In this document: positions 44,333-56,227 of the stretch, piece after piece
How positions within the stretch are numbered: the stretch's first letter is position 1
Layout of the letters: each line of letters opens with the position of its first letter
Source: Blattamonas nauphoetae
Taxonomy: Eukaryota > Preaxostyla > Oxymonadida
DNA length: 64,000 nt
Assembly: GCA_033064195.1 (NCBI GenBank)
Contig: JARBJD010000002.1
Location: 1 to 64,000, forward strand
Reading direction: 5' to 3'
Translations under genes and position numbers: made by a program
Notes under the pieces: generated by a model
Databases searched by the model: none
What the model was told of the DNA's origin: nothing
What the model saw: the letters and a program-made list of their open reading frames with translations, nothing else

Positions 44333-45082
44333 AAGAACGAGTTTTCTCTTTCTTATGGAGGTACAGGGCGCGGAGTGAAATGCCAGCAACCTTCACAACC
44401 TTGAAACGAGTTCCTGGAAGATCACCACAAGCATGACCACTGCGACCGAAACCAGAGATGAGAACTTCATCCTATATCATGGAAGAGATCATTTCAGAGT
44501 AAAGGCAGAAAAAGGAGATACATTATCGTCAATGAAGTTCAAGCAACCATCTCGTGGAACGAAGGCAGCGACTTTCTTGCCATTCTTGACAAGTTGCACA
44601 CGAACACCCTTACGAAGAGCAGAGTTGGGCTGTTTAGCCTCGATACCACTATCAACGAGAAATAAATGATGAAAGCATGAGATTTGAATTCGCGATGAAA
44701 AAAGAAATAATACATGAAAAAAGGAAACAAACAAGAGAAAATTGAGCAAAGCATCGAATTACGCTCTTATAAAAAAGATTCAACGGAATGGAGGCACACA
44801 TCTTCTCAACAACAATTCCTTTTCCGTGAGAAGCTTTCTGGAGGGGGTCAGCCTTCCAACGAGTAGCGAGCACACGACGTTTGTAGCCCTTGTCGGCCCA
44901 ACGGTTGATAATGCGCTTCAGATGGAGCTTACGAGCAGCGTGGAGTCCACGAGGTTTGCTGAGGAGAAAGTGAAAAAGATCGCAAAATATCACATAAAAA
45001 AGGGAAAAATTGAGAAAAGAGGTTGATATATGAACCAACAGATGATCGAGGAAAGAAAGCGAGCAAAATACCCAGATCCCAT
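44333..45082 (-). CDS. RPS23: Ribosomal protein uS12 (S23 of eukaryotes)
   Basis: uS12 sits at the decoding centre of the small subunit. Four exons give about 144 residues. Exon 1 codes for Met-Gly-Ser-Gly and is followed by an intron of just over 110 nt, long for this window. Exon 2 codes for [20 protein letters not shown] and [12 protein letters not shown]. Exon 3 has [20 protein letters not shown] and [10 protein letters not shown]; the hydroxylated proline loop (KQPNSA) is intact. Exon 4 has [20 protein letters not shown] and ends [11 protein letters not shown], then TAA at 44333-44335. The introns GTGTGCC..TTGATAG and GTATCTCC..ATATAG keep the frame. Length is normal for the family. Confidence 0.93.
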
Positions 45083-45228
45083 GATTGAGGTGTTAAAGGG
45101 GGAATTTCAGATCACAAATTGTTAGATAAAAGATGTGGGTTGATCAAAAAAAGAGCGAGGATATTTTGAAATGATCGTTGAAAATACATCAAAAATACAT
45201 AAAATGATGAGCAACATTCCTACTACTC

Positions 45229-47541
45229 TTAATCAGGTGGAGAAGCATGAATTGTTTCAACAAGAGTGATTAAGTCTTCAGTGGATAAGAGTTGACAATA
45301 CAACAACTTTGATTGGCTTCCAGGTCGAGGTTTGAGGAGGTCCATGAGTTGATCATTGTCCATCTCTTCTTCAGTCTTGGTGCCTGCCAGTCTCTTGTAC
45401 TCCGCATGCGGTTGGAGAGTCAAGATTGAGCGGAGGAGCGACCGCTCTGTCGACGAGAGAGAGACATGTTGCTCTTCCATCAGCTCTTCGAGAGCACGCT
45501 CAGTTGTGTCTTCGATGAGCATTCTCTTTTCTCCGTCAAACGCATCAACCTTCTCCTCGACTTTCAGCATGTCGTCTGTTTTCGGACACTGTTCGAGCAT
45601 TTGGGCAACAAACAGTTCCTTCAGATGAGGCGTGAAGCTCAATCCCGATGATGTTCCACGAAGGACCCCCAATTCTTTCCGTTTGGAGGCAGATCTGAGC
45701 TCATTCATGTAAAAGGTGAAAGGATCGGTTGGGGTGAATTGAGCGAGCGATGTGTGATGAAGTGCGAGGAAGGAAAGAGTTGCGTGGAGTGCGTTTGAGG
45801 AGGTGAGGGCATGGTGATAGAAAAACGAGAAGAAAAGAGTGGCTGTGAGGACGTCTTCGTTGGACTGAATTCGGAAAAGAAGAGTATTGAGAAAGTACGG
45901 GTGGTTTGAGCAGATGTTCGAGGTTATCACAAAGAGTGGAGATTCTGAGTCAAAAAGGAGTCGTGAGTCAGCATCATTCATAGATTGGAGAAGGTGTGTG
46001 CGGGCATCCGGGATCATCCCTGACGGTGGAAGTCCAGAGACTCGGAAGTTTTTGGCAAATGACGACAAATAATTGGTATAAGTGCAGAGGACAAGGGTTT
46101 GGCAGAGTTCATTGGAATTGATCATGGCGTACGCGTCTTTGAGATCTCTATCGTCGGACGAGAGTTGAAATGTGTTGAGCTGTGCATTGTATGTCGGGGT
46201 TGGAGTTGGGAATATCCATTGACCTTCAGTTTGTGTGGGAAGTTCGACAATTCGTTTGAGAACAGGGAGAAAGGTGTTGTGGAGTGGAGAAAGGAGTGGG
46301 AGAACAATAGGTGTTCGGGGAAGTGGTTGTTCTGCAGCAACAGTGAGGAGAATTGTTGATTTTTGGATGTTTGCACCGGACTGAGAACCAGGTGTACCAA
46401 AATCTGGACGACCCCCCATTACCGGCTTTGGCATTCTATTGAGAGGTTGCCGTTTGGGAGGCTGTAAAGCCACCTGTCGAACAAGTGAAAGAGTTGTAGC
46501 ATCGTCTGAGATCGTCATACTGAAAACTTTCAAGAGGTTTTGAAGTTTAGATTGATCCGTTTGAGAGAGTGTTCGAATAGTATTGGACGGATCAATAAGC
46601 GGACCAAACGTGGAATTAAACAGTCTGAATGCTTCAGGAATGGACCCATTTTGTTGTAGTGCATCGATTGCTGCAAAAAAGATGTGTGAATCATCCTGTG
46701 AAACAAAGACGCTTTGATTTTGTGGTGGGCGAGAGACAGTCTGAAGAGGTGATGGTGATGGTCTTGGTGTGGGAAACAGCGAGTGTTTGGCATCTTTCTG
46801 AGCGGCTGGCGTTTTCCGCTTTATATATTGGTTTTCCCCTGTGTTGTAGGCAACTGATCGACGTATATGCCCCGAAATTGTTCGGGGCAGGAAGTGGAGA
46901 TCTGAGAGAGTTTCGATTTGATGCAGAGCTCGGAGAAACAGAGTATCAGAGGATGAAATTGTAGCGATGATGTTGGCGAGTGGTCGTGTGATGTTCCGCA
47001 AAGCATCAACATTATATGACAGAGAATAATCTAATGTTCCATTGATAGCAACTACGACAGAAGCATAATCCATCAAGAACGATGTTATGATAGAATCGAA
47101 GAGTTGATGATCTGATTCGAGAATTTGTTGTCGAGTTTGTTTTGGAACAGTCCAAAACAACTTGGGTGACTTAGAGATAACTAATTTGGCTTGCGAGTTG
47201 AGGATTTCTGGTTTGCTTTCGAGAAGATCTTTGGGGATGGATGCAAGTGGTGAATATGTGATTTGTGGGATGGCTGTGAGTAAGAAAGTTGAAAGAATCT
47301 GATGGTCTGCGTCTTTGATCTTTTCTTCCAATGTGCGCTGGAGACTATTACAGATACGTTTTGTAAAGTCCTGATAAGTCAGGTTTATTGATTCACACGC
47401 CTGAGAGACTGTGGCAATCTTCCGAACACATTGTGCGATCAAGAGATCTTGAGAGTCTATAAATGATGGAATGAAAGTGAGGTGAGATGCGGAAGAACAC
47501 CTTGTGTGGCATCGGTCTTCATTAGCGATCACACCCACCAA
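45229..47541 (-). CDS. Unknown 770-residue helical protein
   Basis: One long open frame, mostly alpha-helical, with a Ser/Pro/Arg-rich low-complexity linker around residues 240-290. There is no signal peptide and no zinc or nucleotide motif. A segment with PKQTRQQILESDHQLFDSII and its spacing recall the NELF-B (COBRA1) signature of metazoa (Lys-Gln-x-[RK]-x-x-[IL]-[WL]-x-x-[ND]-x-x-Leu-Phe), but I cannot back this elsewhere in the protein, so it is only a lead. The true start could lie at an internal Met or behind an unrecognised intron near 47,490, where a GTGTTCTTCC..TTTATAG string occurs. It lies between uS12 and adenosine kinase, all on the minus strand. Confidence 0.7.
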   Translation of the reverse strand: MVGVIANEDRCHTRCSSASHLTFIPSFIDSQDLLIAQCVRKIATVSQACESINLTYQDFTKRICNSLQRTLEEKIKDADHQILSTFLLTAIPQITYSPLASIPKDLLESKPEILNSQAKLVISKSPKLFWTVPKQTRQQILESDHQLFDSIITSFLMDYASVVVAINGTLDYSLSYNVDALRNITRPLANIIATISSSDTLFLRALHQIETLSDLHFLPRTISGHIRRSVAYNTGENQYIKRKTPAAQKDAKHSLFPTPRPSPSPLQTVSRPPQNQSVFVSQDDSHIFFAAIDALQQNGSIPEAFRLFNSTFGPLIDPSNTIRTLSQTDQSKLQNLLKVFSMTISDDATTLSLVRQVALQPPKRQPLNRMPKPVMGGRPDFGTPGSQSGANIQKSTILLTVAAEQPLPRTPIVLPLLSPLHNTFLPVLKRIVELPTQTEGQWIFPTPTPTYNAQLNTFQLSSDDRDLKDAYAMINSNELCQTLVLCTYTNYLSSFAKNFRVSGLPPSGMIPDARTHLLQSMNDADSRLLFDSESPLFVITSNICSNHPYFLNTLLFRIQSNEDVLTATLFFSFFYHHALTSSNALHATLSFLALHHTSLAQFTPTDPFTFYMNELRSASKRKELGVLRGTSSGLSFTPHLKELFVAQMLEQCPKTDDMLKVEEKVDAFDGEKRMLIEDTTERALEELMEEQHVSLSSTERSLLRSILTLQPHAEYKRLAGTKTEEEMDNDQLMDLLKPRPGSQSKLLYCQLLSTEDLITLVETIHASPPD

Positions 47542-47647
47542 CTTGAACCAGGGATTCCGAACTATTCAAAAAAAGAGTCTGAAAGAATGACTCTTCCAAA
47601 ATAGCATTATTACTATAAATGGAGTGTTTGTGTCAATGATAACTGCG

Positions 47648-48915
47648 TTAAAGCTTGAGTGGGCAAACTGTTGGGAAAGTGCATCCCTCGCTTCGAGTAA
47701 TGATCCCTGCAATGAAGTTTCCATTCTCAACACATTTTTCTAGAGGGAGACCTTTGATGAAGGACGCGATGAAGCCACCGACGAACGAATCTCCGCATCC
47801 ATTAGCATCTTTGAACTCTTCCTTTGGGATCACTGGAACTGGATATGTTTTCACTGTAGCACGATCAGTGCATGCAGAACCACAATCTGCGGTGAACTTA
47901 ATGCAGCCATGACCATAAGGAAGCTTTTTGTCTTCGTCTTTTCCAAAGGCAGTGGCTAGTGTAATTGGCTCTGGTCCGTGCGTGATGCATACGATGCGCT
48001 GTTTTGCAGGATTGTGTTTGGGGAAGAGAGACATTTGTGCGGCGATCTTGACAAGATCTACCTTTTCCGCCCATCCCATTACCTCTGCGAAGCAGCGGGC
48101 TTCATCTTCGTTGCAGAAGACAAAGTCAGCGTATGGGAACAACTCCAGGATCTTTTCAGTGTGGCCTTGGATCACCCACTGTGCGCTAAGATTCATTGAA
48201 AAGTATTTGTCTTGATCTTTCAGGCGACGGTGAGCGATGATGAGAAGTGATTCCATCGAGACATCGGTGAAGAATCCTTCAGTGTAGGCCACCTTGGCAC
48301 TGTCTGCAATGGCCAGGTTGTCTGGTTTGAGGAGGTGGGTGGCTTTAAAGCATCCGGCGCTTGCGATGTTGGCAACGAGACAGCGGCCCTCGGCATTATT
48401 GAGAGCAGCGCATGTCCCGGTTGGTTTTTCATCAGTCACATCGTAGCACACTTTGACGTTCTGTTTTTCCATGATTTCCTTCTGTTTGTTTCCGAAATGG
48501 TCGTTAGCAATGCATCCAAAGTAGGCGGCACTTTCTTTTTCGTGGAGGATCCACTATGGCAATGAAACGAAAGAACAACGCACCTGAACAACTCGAGTGG
48601 TATTTTGAGATGCACCACCGGGAACAAGTGAAAGGTTGGGCATAGATTCAAGTTCTTTGAAGCTGAGAAACATGAATCAAATTGGGGAAATAGACAACAT
48701 ACAGTGGTTCAGTTTCCGGGGAGGCGAGGTACGCCTCGTTTGGGTTCAGGTTGAACTTGGCCGGGTATGAAACGTCAACCTCTGGCGTGTTGATAGACAA
48801 TTAAGAATTGATGGTGATTCGATGGAGACTTGAGAAATGATGAAGGAAAGAAACCGGTGGAAATATCCAAGAGAGGATTCCCAATTCCAACAAACGCAAC
48901 ATGGGGTGCAGACAT
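47648..48915 (-). CDS. ADK: Adenosine kinase (PfkB family)
   Basis: Phosphorylates adenosine to AMP, a key purine-salvage step for organisms that do not make purines. The N-terminus MSAPHVAFVGIGNPLLDIST (start at 48915) carries the Gly-Asn-Pro-Leu-Leu-Asp motif that binds adenosine. An intron follows, then EVDVSYPAKFNLNPNEAYLA, then LVPGGASQNTTRVVQ and AAYFGCIANDHFGN. The long last exon has EKPTGTCAALNNAEGRCLVA, NEDEARCFAE and the anion-hole motif DANGCGDSFVGGF with the catalytic Asp. It ends in SEGCTFPTVCPLKL. The total is about 350 residues, as usual. The Gly-Ala-Gly-Asp of most homologues is Gly-Cys-Gly-Asp here, a mild change at a conserved site. Confidence 0.9.
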
Positions 48916-49153
48916 AATTGATGTTCGCAGAGATTCTGGATCTGAGCAACCCACAATTCCAATCATTGTGCTTCGGAGGAATGGTCTGATTGTTGTGCCA
49001 GTGAAATTGAAAGCTAATAAAATGGAAATGACAAATGCTCATGATTCTATGAAGTGTTCACCGAAATTAAGAGAAAGAAGAGTTGTTTGTGAAAAGATGG
49101 TTTCAAGGAGGATTATGATGTTGTCCAAAGCGAAAAATGAGAAAAGAAGGGAG

Positions 49154-50055
49154 TCATCTCGGTGTTTGCGAAGGGAAGTTCTTTGGGGTTGAGAAGGATA
49201 TCGTAAACTAGAAGGATGATTGATAAAACGAATAGCAAACTGTGAAGATTTTATCGTCACCCATGCTGAAGGACGGGTTTGCATCTTTTCGCTCGATTTC
49301 ATAGTTTGGAATTTTAATGGCAATCGTGTCATACGGATGAGCAGCAAACACGAGGTACCTGGCGGAATGCGAAAAAAAAGGAGACATACTGGTATCGAGA
49401 GTCTACAGGCTCAACTTTTTGTTCATATGAGCTCATAATACGATATCGAGGCTGAATCCCTTCGGCAATATCACGATATTCAATCTCAAAATGAAGAGGT
49501 GATGTAAACCAGAGAAAGAGTGAATACCTCGATCTTAAGTGTATAATGTTTGGTCGCAGGATCTTTAGTCTTATAGATACGATATTCTGGGGTCATCATT
49601 GCCTTTTTTTTCGGTTTATCAACTTGGGCTTGTTGAGTTGGGAAGATTTGTTGGTCTTTTGACTGTTGGTAGCTTCGTTTTGCTAAATTCTCCTGGTGCC
49701 TCTTACCCTGTGTGTGTGCGAGATAGTTGGCTTCATTTCTATGCTGAGTAAGGCATAATCTGCATTCAAATTGACCAAGATAGTTTCGCATGAAATATGG
49801 ATCCTTTATGTATTAAAACAGAAGAAAAATTGAAAATTGAGGTTGATGGGTGAATGTATGGCAAGTACAGACTTTTGAAAGATCAACACTTTCAGTTACA
49901 AGCTTTCTGAGGCGTTCCTTCCTGTCAAGGTTTTGCTGTTCCTGGCTTGCTGGCCCACCAGATCCAGTCTTTCCTCCCCAGTCTACAGAGAAAATGTACA
50001 AAAAAGTGTGAAGATTTCATGAAATGGACGGAAAGATACTTTCGCGATCAAGCAT
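49154..50055 (-). CDS. SF3A2: Splicing factor 3A subunit 2 (SF3a66 / PRP11)
   Basis: SF3A2 is part of the U2 snRNP and helps define the branch site. Five exons: exon 1 MLDRE (from 50055), exon 2 WGGKTGSGGPASQEQQ, exon 3 DPYFMRNYLGQFECRLC, which begins a matrin-type C2H2 zinc finger (Cys-x-x-Cys..His-x-x-x-x-x-His) and ends in YLAHTQGKRHQENLAKRSYQ, then IEYRDIAEGIQPRYRIMSSY, and the last piece YLVFAAHPYDTIAIKIPN. A final 33-nt intron (49208-49240) leads to a short exon ending in TGA at 49154-49156. Length is about 210 residues; the Pro-rich tail of animal SF3A2 is absent, as in yeast PRP11. Key Cys and His residues are all present. Confidence 0.9.
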
Positions 50056-50136
50056 TAAATTTGTAATGGGTGAAGAAAGAAAAAATGAACTCTGCATGCT
50101 TCCCATGCGATTAATCACACATAAATCAATATAAAA

Positions 50137-52693
50137 TCAAGAAAGAGCCACGCTGAGTTGAGGTCCACCACCATACAAAGCATGTAATGCCTGATACACG
50201 GGGAGAGGGATAACTCGGTAATCTTTCTCTGGAATGGAGGATTGATTGAACTGACCAGAAGGTGTAGCAATATTCTGGTTAGAAATGGGCCCGGGTGATT
50301 CATACGCTGTGTCTGAGACGATTAAAAAGAAGGCAGCACACTGCGTCTGACGTACTTTCGCCACTTGTCCAGCCAAGCGGCATCAATCGCCACAAATCGG
50401 ATGTCTTTGGGAAGAGACATGTCGAGTGTGGATGTCTCGCGAAGGGAGGCCTCGTAGTTTGTGATGCACTTGCGCTCGAGGGCAACGATGGAGCGGAATT
50501 CGTTGTCTTTGAGGAGGTTGGTCTGAGAAGATGATGAAGGAGAGGGCAGACAAGGCAGGCAGGACACATTCGCGCAGGTGCAGTCACAACAGGTCCTCCC
50601 CCGAACGTCGCAAGGATCGCTCGGAAGAGTTGGGAGGAGATGGTGACCATCTGCTTCGTCGGTGGAGTCGGCTGAGAAGATGAGAAGAAGAACGGCAGAC
50701 CCGATGATGCTCACAGAAGAGGCCATAATTGTTGAGTGGGCCGGGATTGGGGATCGTTTTGAAGAACGAATACCATTCTGCGGACACAAGGTACGGCAGG
50801 TTGTCTTCGAACAGGCCTGGCTTGTGTGGGGAGGGCGGCGAGAAGTATTTTTGGAGCTGTTTTGTGTTGGCGCGTCGTTCCTCAATATCGGGTGTGTAGT
50901 GCTGGTAGAAGAGAGTGTATGCCTGCTGCTTCAGAACCACATCCAGCTCACTGTCGTCCACTTCGTCTGCTCGGTGGTCGTCAAAATAGAACCAGCGCTT
51001 GGCCTTTCTGTTGAACGAGTAGCACACATAATGCCCTCCTTCGTGGTCGCCCTTGTGCACCACCACAGAGAACAGGCGGAAGATGGTATTTGTTTTGGGG
51101 AGGCCAGGCATGTATCGAGACATGTCGAGCTCGAGAGGGTACGAGACGAAGGTTGTGATCTTCTTCGACTTGATTCCGGCAGTGCAATTCGGCTGGACGA
51201 CGTTTCGCTTTGTCTGCTTCATGAAGTGGGAGAGGCGTTTGAAGGTGACGCAGAGAACTTCGGGCAGCTTGCTTAGGCCGGTCTGGAGATGTCCGTTTCC
51301 ACTCTTCCCGCAATTGTCGCAGACATGCTTCTCTCCGTCGGTCAGCTTTTCTTGCTTGAAGTGTGCAGAGAGACAGTCGTACAGAGTAATCTGTTCGGCG
51401 GGACGATCTGCGTCTGTTCCATCTGGATTGGGCTTCGTCTCGTCAGGCGAGATTTCAGTTGTCAGACGAGAATCAGCTATGGAGGGTGTTTTGGCAGGTG
51501 AAGTGGGGGAAGCGATGGGAAGGAGCAGCTCGAAGAAGACGTCGTGGCGAGGCGATGACTGCCTGAGATGAAGAAAGAGAAGAACAGACCGATCCGCAGT
51601 GGCTGCAATGAAATGTGGTTATGGTCTGCCCCTGGAAGAGTCGAGTGATGATGGAGCGGGATGGTGTTCTGGGCTTGGCGGGCTGTGGAAGGAGAATTCG
51701 AGCCGGGTTGGGTGGGAGTGGATGAGGGAGAAGAACTGGAGTGAAATTAATGAACGGTTTGTCAGTGTTGATGAACTGGGAGAGTGTGGTATCTCCAGAA
51801 GATGGAGCGGGGCAGAAGACATCGATCGGATGCTGTTTGGGGAAGGTGTTGTCCAAAAAGACTTCCATCTGGTCTGTCGGGCGGAGAAGGCCAGCATTCA
51901 GTTGGCGCGACGACGTGGAGATGGTGTGCGACGATCCAAGCTCTTCCATCTTTTGGACGAGAGCATCGATCACATCAGCACCCTCCTCCTGCATCTCCAG
52001 TCCAGCCAACTCTTCGTCAAGGCGGTTGAGGAGGAAGCCAAGCAGCTCCTCCGAGTCACACTGGACTTGCTGGCCGAACTGGGGGGCAAGACTCCCGATT
52101 GTGTTGTACAACGCACGCGGGGAAATCTGAATGGGATGAGATGGGCGATGGAGGCTGTTGGATCCACCCACTGAGGAAGTGCCAGCTGAGAGATCTTTGG
52201 AAGTCGGTGGAACAGCTGGGGAGGAGCTGAGAGAGCTTGCGAAAGCTTGTTGTGTGTGGTTCTCGGCTACGTGAACAGGTGTTTGCCACATGGTGCTTAA
52301 AAGAATGTGGAGCTGATTCGCAAGTGGAGCAATTCGAGCCAGAGAATCGCTTGGGGTCAGAGATGGGCTTGGCGCCGTTGATGGAACTGCGTCGCTTCCT
52401 TGAGAACCATCTTGTGTTGACTGTTTCCCCTGTTCTTTACCATCAGGTGAAGAATCATATGACTGATCAAATTGGGCAAAGATGGGAACTTTCAGAAAGT
52501 AGCGGCAGAATGATGGACAATTGGAGAGTGATTGTACAACAACTGACATAAAGCATGTATTTCCCAAATTTGATAATCCACAAATCCCGTTTAGGATTGG
52601 AAATTTCTGAGGAAGCTGTTTAGGAATTTGAAGTGAAGAGCCAGGAGAAATCGGATAAGATGACGGTAGTTTGAGAGATTTGGATGAATCCAT
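50137..52693 (-). CDS. USP deubiquitinase with C-terminal DUSP domains (USP20/33-like)
   Basis: A cysteine protease that removes ubiquitin. The Cys box is GICGLSNLGNTCFMSVVVQS (about residues 37-56). The QCDSEELLGFLLNRLDEEL box follows near residue 215, then a Cys-x-x-Cys zinc pair (HCSHCGS) at a 31-nt intron (51559-51589), and a second pair HVCDNCGK. The His box is HEGGHYVCYSFN. After the catalytic core, PYLVSAEWYSFFKTIPNPGP and then RFVAIDAAWLDKWRKYV with PGPISNQ and ALHALYGGGP look like two DUSP domains, the layout of USP20/USP33. The N-terminal zf-UBP finger of those proteins is not seen, but an upstream exon may exist around 52,830-52,900 (MNQKVRLQQPRQLQRNIQPT). Ser/Pro-rich inserts split the core. 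Confidence 0.82.
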
Positions 52694-53380
52694 GGAGCCT
52701 AATACTCATGGACTCAAAAATAGAAAGAAACCTTCAAAATTTGCCTGATCACAGTTGAGATAGAGGGAAATATCAAGTATAGACGAAAGATGAGTCATTG
52801 AGAAGAGAGAGCAATGAGGAATACCTGTCCTGAAAAAGACGATGCAGTTGGTTGAATATTCCTTTGGAGTTGACGTGGCTGCTGAAGGCGCACCTTTTGG
52901 TTCATGATCTTGCCAAATGAGAATTGAGTTGTGAAGAACAAAGATGAGGGGTGAGATCAATCGAACATGCTCGCATGTGTACTGAGGATCAAGGATGACA
53001 CAGGAATTGCGATAAAACCTGTAACCGCTTTACTGTTCTTCACCACAACTAGGTGAACGAGAACAGACTCTGTTCTCTCTTGGATTGATTCGATTTGACC
53101 ATATTACATCTTATGGGTCCAACAACTGGCCGTGCTGGGTATTCAGATCAAAATCAAATCAGTTCATACAGAGTATGCGAACCAGGATCACCACTTTTTG
53201 GTTTTAATGATGAGTTATTAGTCACGTCCGTGTTTCTGATACAGCGTAAAGCTGTATGACGAAAACGACAGGCTGAATTATTCAAACTTCTTTTTTACGT
53301 TTATTTCTTACCTCAGAGTTCATCGTCATTTATCTCTCTCTCCTCAGCTGTATTCCTCTTGTTTTACGTCCTCGCGGTCA
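52694..53380. other. Intergenic stretch with two short hairpins
   Basis: About 690 bp. The part next to the USP gene may carry an untranslated or first exon. The rest has no supported gene. Two perfect stem-loops are visible: 53059-53066 with 53070-53077 (8 bp, 3-nt loop) and 53239-53245 with 53251-53257 (7 bp, 5-nt loop). Confidence 0.4.
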
Positions 53381-53869
53381 TTATGTCGTTAAATTTATAT
53401 GTATGTTTCACCATCCGACCATTTCGATCATATGATGATTGTATAGGGTTACCAAGAATACCATCAATGCGGAAACATTTTTACATTATAACCTGTCTCG
53501 ACTGATTCATTCATTCCTTTTACTATCATTTTTTCTCTGTTTACATCATTATTCTCAGACTTTCTTCTTTTCAGACTCAATTCGTTATAATGCGATTGCA
53601 GAGCATTCAACATTGGTTCATCTTCATCGTTGCCATCGTTTTGTGTTATTTTGTCGTGACTAGCTCATTCAAAAATGCTTTCTCCATTTTTTCACTTCAA
53701 TCAAAATCACATCGGTCACAAGATCTTCGGTTAAACTATTCCCTTCTTCTAAATTTCCGTATTGTTCAACATAAGATGTTGTTGGTTATGCATTCAGGAC
53801 TTGAATTCTGGTCTTACCCTTTGTGCCGATCGTTATGCACGCATCATCTCCTTGACTCCGAAACATCGT

Positions 53870-55932
53870 GATGTGGAATGATGTTCTGGAAATAGAGCAA
53901 GTGTATGAGTTAAGGACTCCATTTGATCGATACTTCATGTTAGAAAGTTATGATTAATGATTTATCTGCTTTCTGTTCTGGAATCATTGGATGAAGAGAG
54001 ATCCTCAGTTGTTCAAAAGAAATTTCGAAGATCTCATCAACAAATGGGCATCAGACGTATGTGAAATTGTCATTGTGTGATTGAACGAGATTTCAGAGAA
54101 TGTTTGGAGCCTGATGGTATATCATTGCGGGTCGATCCCTACACGAAAACTTTATGACCTCATCAAAACAATCTTTATCTCAGGTTTTCTCCATTTTCTA
54201 TGTTTTTGCGAAATTATTTTTTGTTTTCAAATCATCAATCATTCTGATTCTCCAACATCATGTCATTCAATTTTTATCTTCTTCTCCAACCTTTTCTTCC
54301 TCCAATTCAGATTGAACAATCTTTGAAAGAGATTGATCAAGAAATTCAAATGATTAAAGATGGTTTCTTTATCCCATATTGACCTAATTCGTCTTGTTCA
54401 CAACGTCATCAAATTCGTGACTATTTTCGCAGGAACTCACCCATCAGTTCGTACCAAACTTGCAGATGCACATGCTCAGTTTGCCCAACAACTTCAGAAC
54501 ATCGAAGATCAACAACAGGAAACTCTCAAAGAAATGGAACAGGCTCACAAAGGAAGATTACGAGCTGTCGAACAGTCGTACATGGTCTCTCTCATTTCGC
54601 TCGCTCATTTTCATCAAACTCGATCAGGAAAATCATTTGCGCTTGGCCGAGTATATTCAAGGAGAACATCTGAGACTCGTTTTTGACAGTTCTCAATCAA
54701 AAAAAGTTGAATCAGTTCCAACCACAAACCAGAACCACTCCCATATTTTTGAGCAGAGCTACTTGTATTTCAGTCGAGACTTGTATGATTGTGGAGATTT
54801 TGGAGATCATGACGAATCCAGCTGGTGTGAAGTAAATGGCCTCTCTGAAAGTCTGCTCTCGTTTGGAGAGAATGACCCATACATTTCATCCGCTCGATAT
54901 CCAACAAGCCGTTCTTCGCCAATTCTAGCTCCACAATTCCTGCAGAGAAGCGAATCTCCTTCGGGTTCAGTTCAAAGAATCAGGAGGACAGAATCAAAAA
55001 GGTTCAGGAATCGCGAAGACTTCTACAAACACCTCAAATCACAAATCCAAGTCACGCACGCAGCTCCCATACAGTTCACTCACAGCCTTCGCTCCTATTT
55101 CGGAGGAGTTGGGACCCCAAGCCAGCAGGAATCCGGACAACTTGGAACTGGAAATCGGAGGACGCCATCGTTCATTTATGAAAGTCACAAATCCAATCTT
55201 CCACACTCGCTGTTCCCGCTCAGTGGAGAGTATCTCTCAACAACCCGACCGATCTTGCCGATTCAAGCGTTCACCGAGAAGAGTGGGCTGGAACCCACCC
55301 AAATTGAGAATCCGAAGTCGTACTTCATCTCACCGTCGAATCCGTGCGGGGTCCTCTCCGACTTGTCTCCGGCAGCTCTGCCGGACAAGCCAGTTGGTGT
55401 TCTGATCGGCTCGATCCATCGAAGAGTGGCGTCCCAGCTCACAGAGCCCAGAACATCACTCACGGAGACACAAATCAAGCAGGACATTTCAGTGTTGCTC
55501 TCGTCGCATCAGACGGATTCAGTCGTCCCAGCCACATCACCCTCGGCCCCCCCAAGCCCTCTCATCCAAACTCCCCCAGAGCCAGTTGTGGAACGAGATC
55601 CCTCTCCGTTTTCCGACTCCGATTCGCTTTTTGCGGATTCCACAGAGGACGAGGATGATGATGTGGTGTCAATTTTTGGACACTCTCGGCCTGCTTCGCC
55701 TAACAAGTCCCCGGTTCAACCGCTGCCCCCAAAGCACACCCAATGTGATGCCCTTTCAAGGGTCAGGGAAGCACTGGACCACCCACGGTCGAATGTTGCA
55801 AGCATCGACAATCAGATTTTTGTGCTGAACGGACAAGCTTTCATTCTGAATGCATTCCTTTCAATCTCATCTCCCCAATTGTACCATGGGTTCACAGGAA
55901 AACTTGAAGAAATCGAGGACGATCATGTGTGA
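53870..55932 (+). CDS. Unknown multi-exon protein with helical N-terminus and disordered tail
   Basis: The start is unresolved; coding sequence is recognisable from about 53,870 (DVLEIEQVYELRTPFDRYFM). Further exons read FEDLINKWASDNVWSLMVYH, then IEQSLKEIDQEIQMIKDG, then THPSVRTKLADAHAQFAQQL and a coiled-coil segment QETLKEMEQAHKGRLRAVEQ, separated by short GT..AG introns. One is GTCTCTCTCA..TCGATCAG near 54,595-54,640. The long last exon of about 430 codons is Ser/Pro-rich and mostly disordered, with an acidic Asp/Glu patch near 55,650 and a folded-looking C-terminal 60 residues (IDNQIFVLNGQAFILNAFL). No family was recognised. Two exon joins (after 54,010 and near 54,180) are tentative. Confidence 0.55.
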
Positions 55933-56227
55933 CTTTTTTTCGGGAGTTTCATTCATCATGTCTCAATTTCGATAGGTTATCATTTTAACGCCGGATGGTG
56001 TTCGTCATCGGTTTATGTTTTCATGGTTTAGGCGATACCCAGCTGACGTTCAACATGCATATTGATTCTAGCCCCTAAAACTCACACGAGCGGAATGAGA
56101 CTTGTGGAAGATTATATTAGTCAAATACTATTGTATGGGGGAACAATCTGGACATAATATTGGATGACTGTTTGAATCCAGCAATTTAGCATCTTGAATT
56201 TGATCGATGTGCAGCTTTTTTTGTTCA

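Noticed and set aside
50662-51276. Open plus-strand frame of 204 codons
   Set aside because: Antisense to the USP catalytic core, with no recognisable product.
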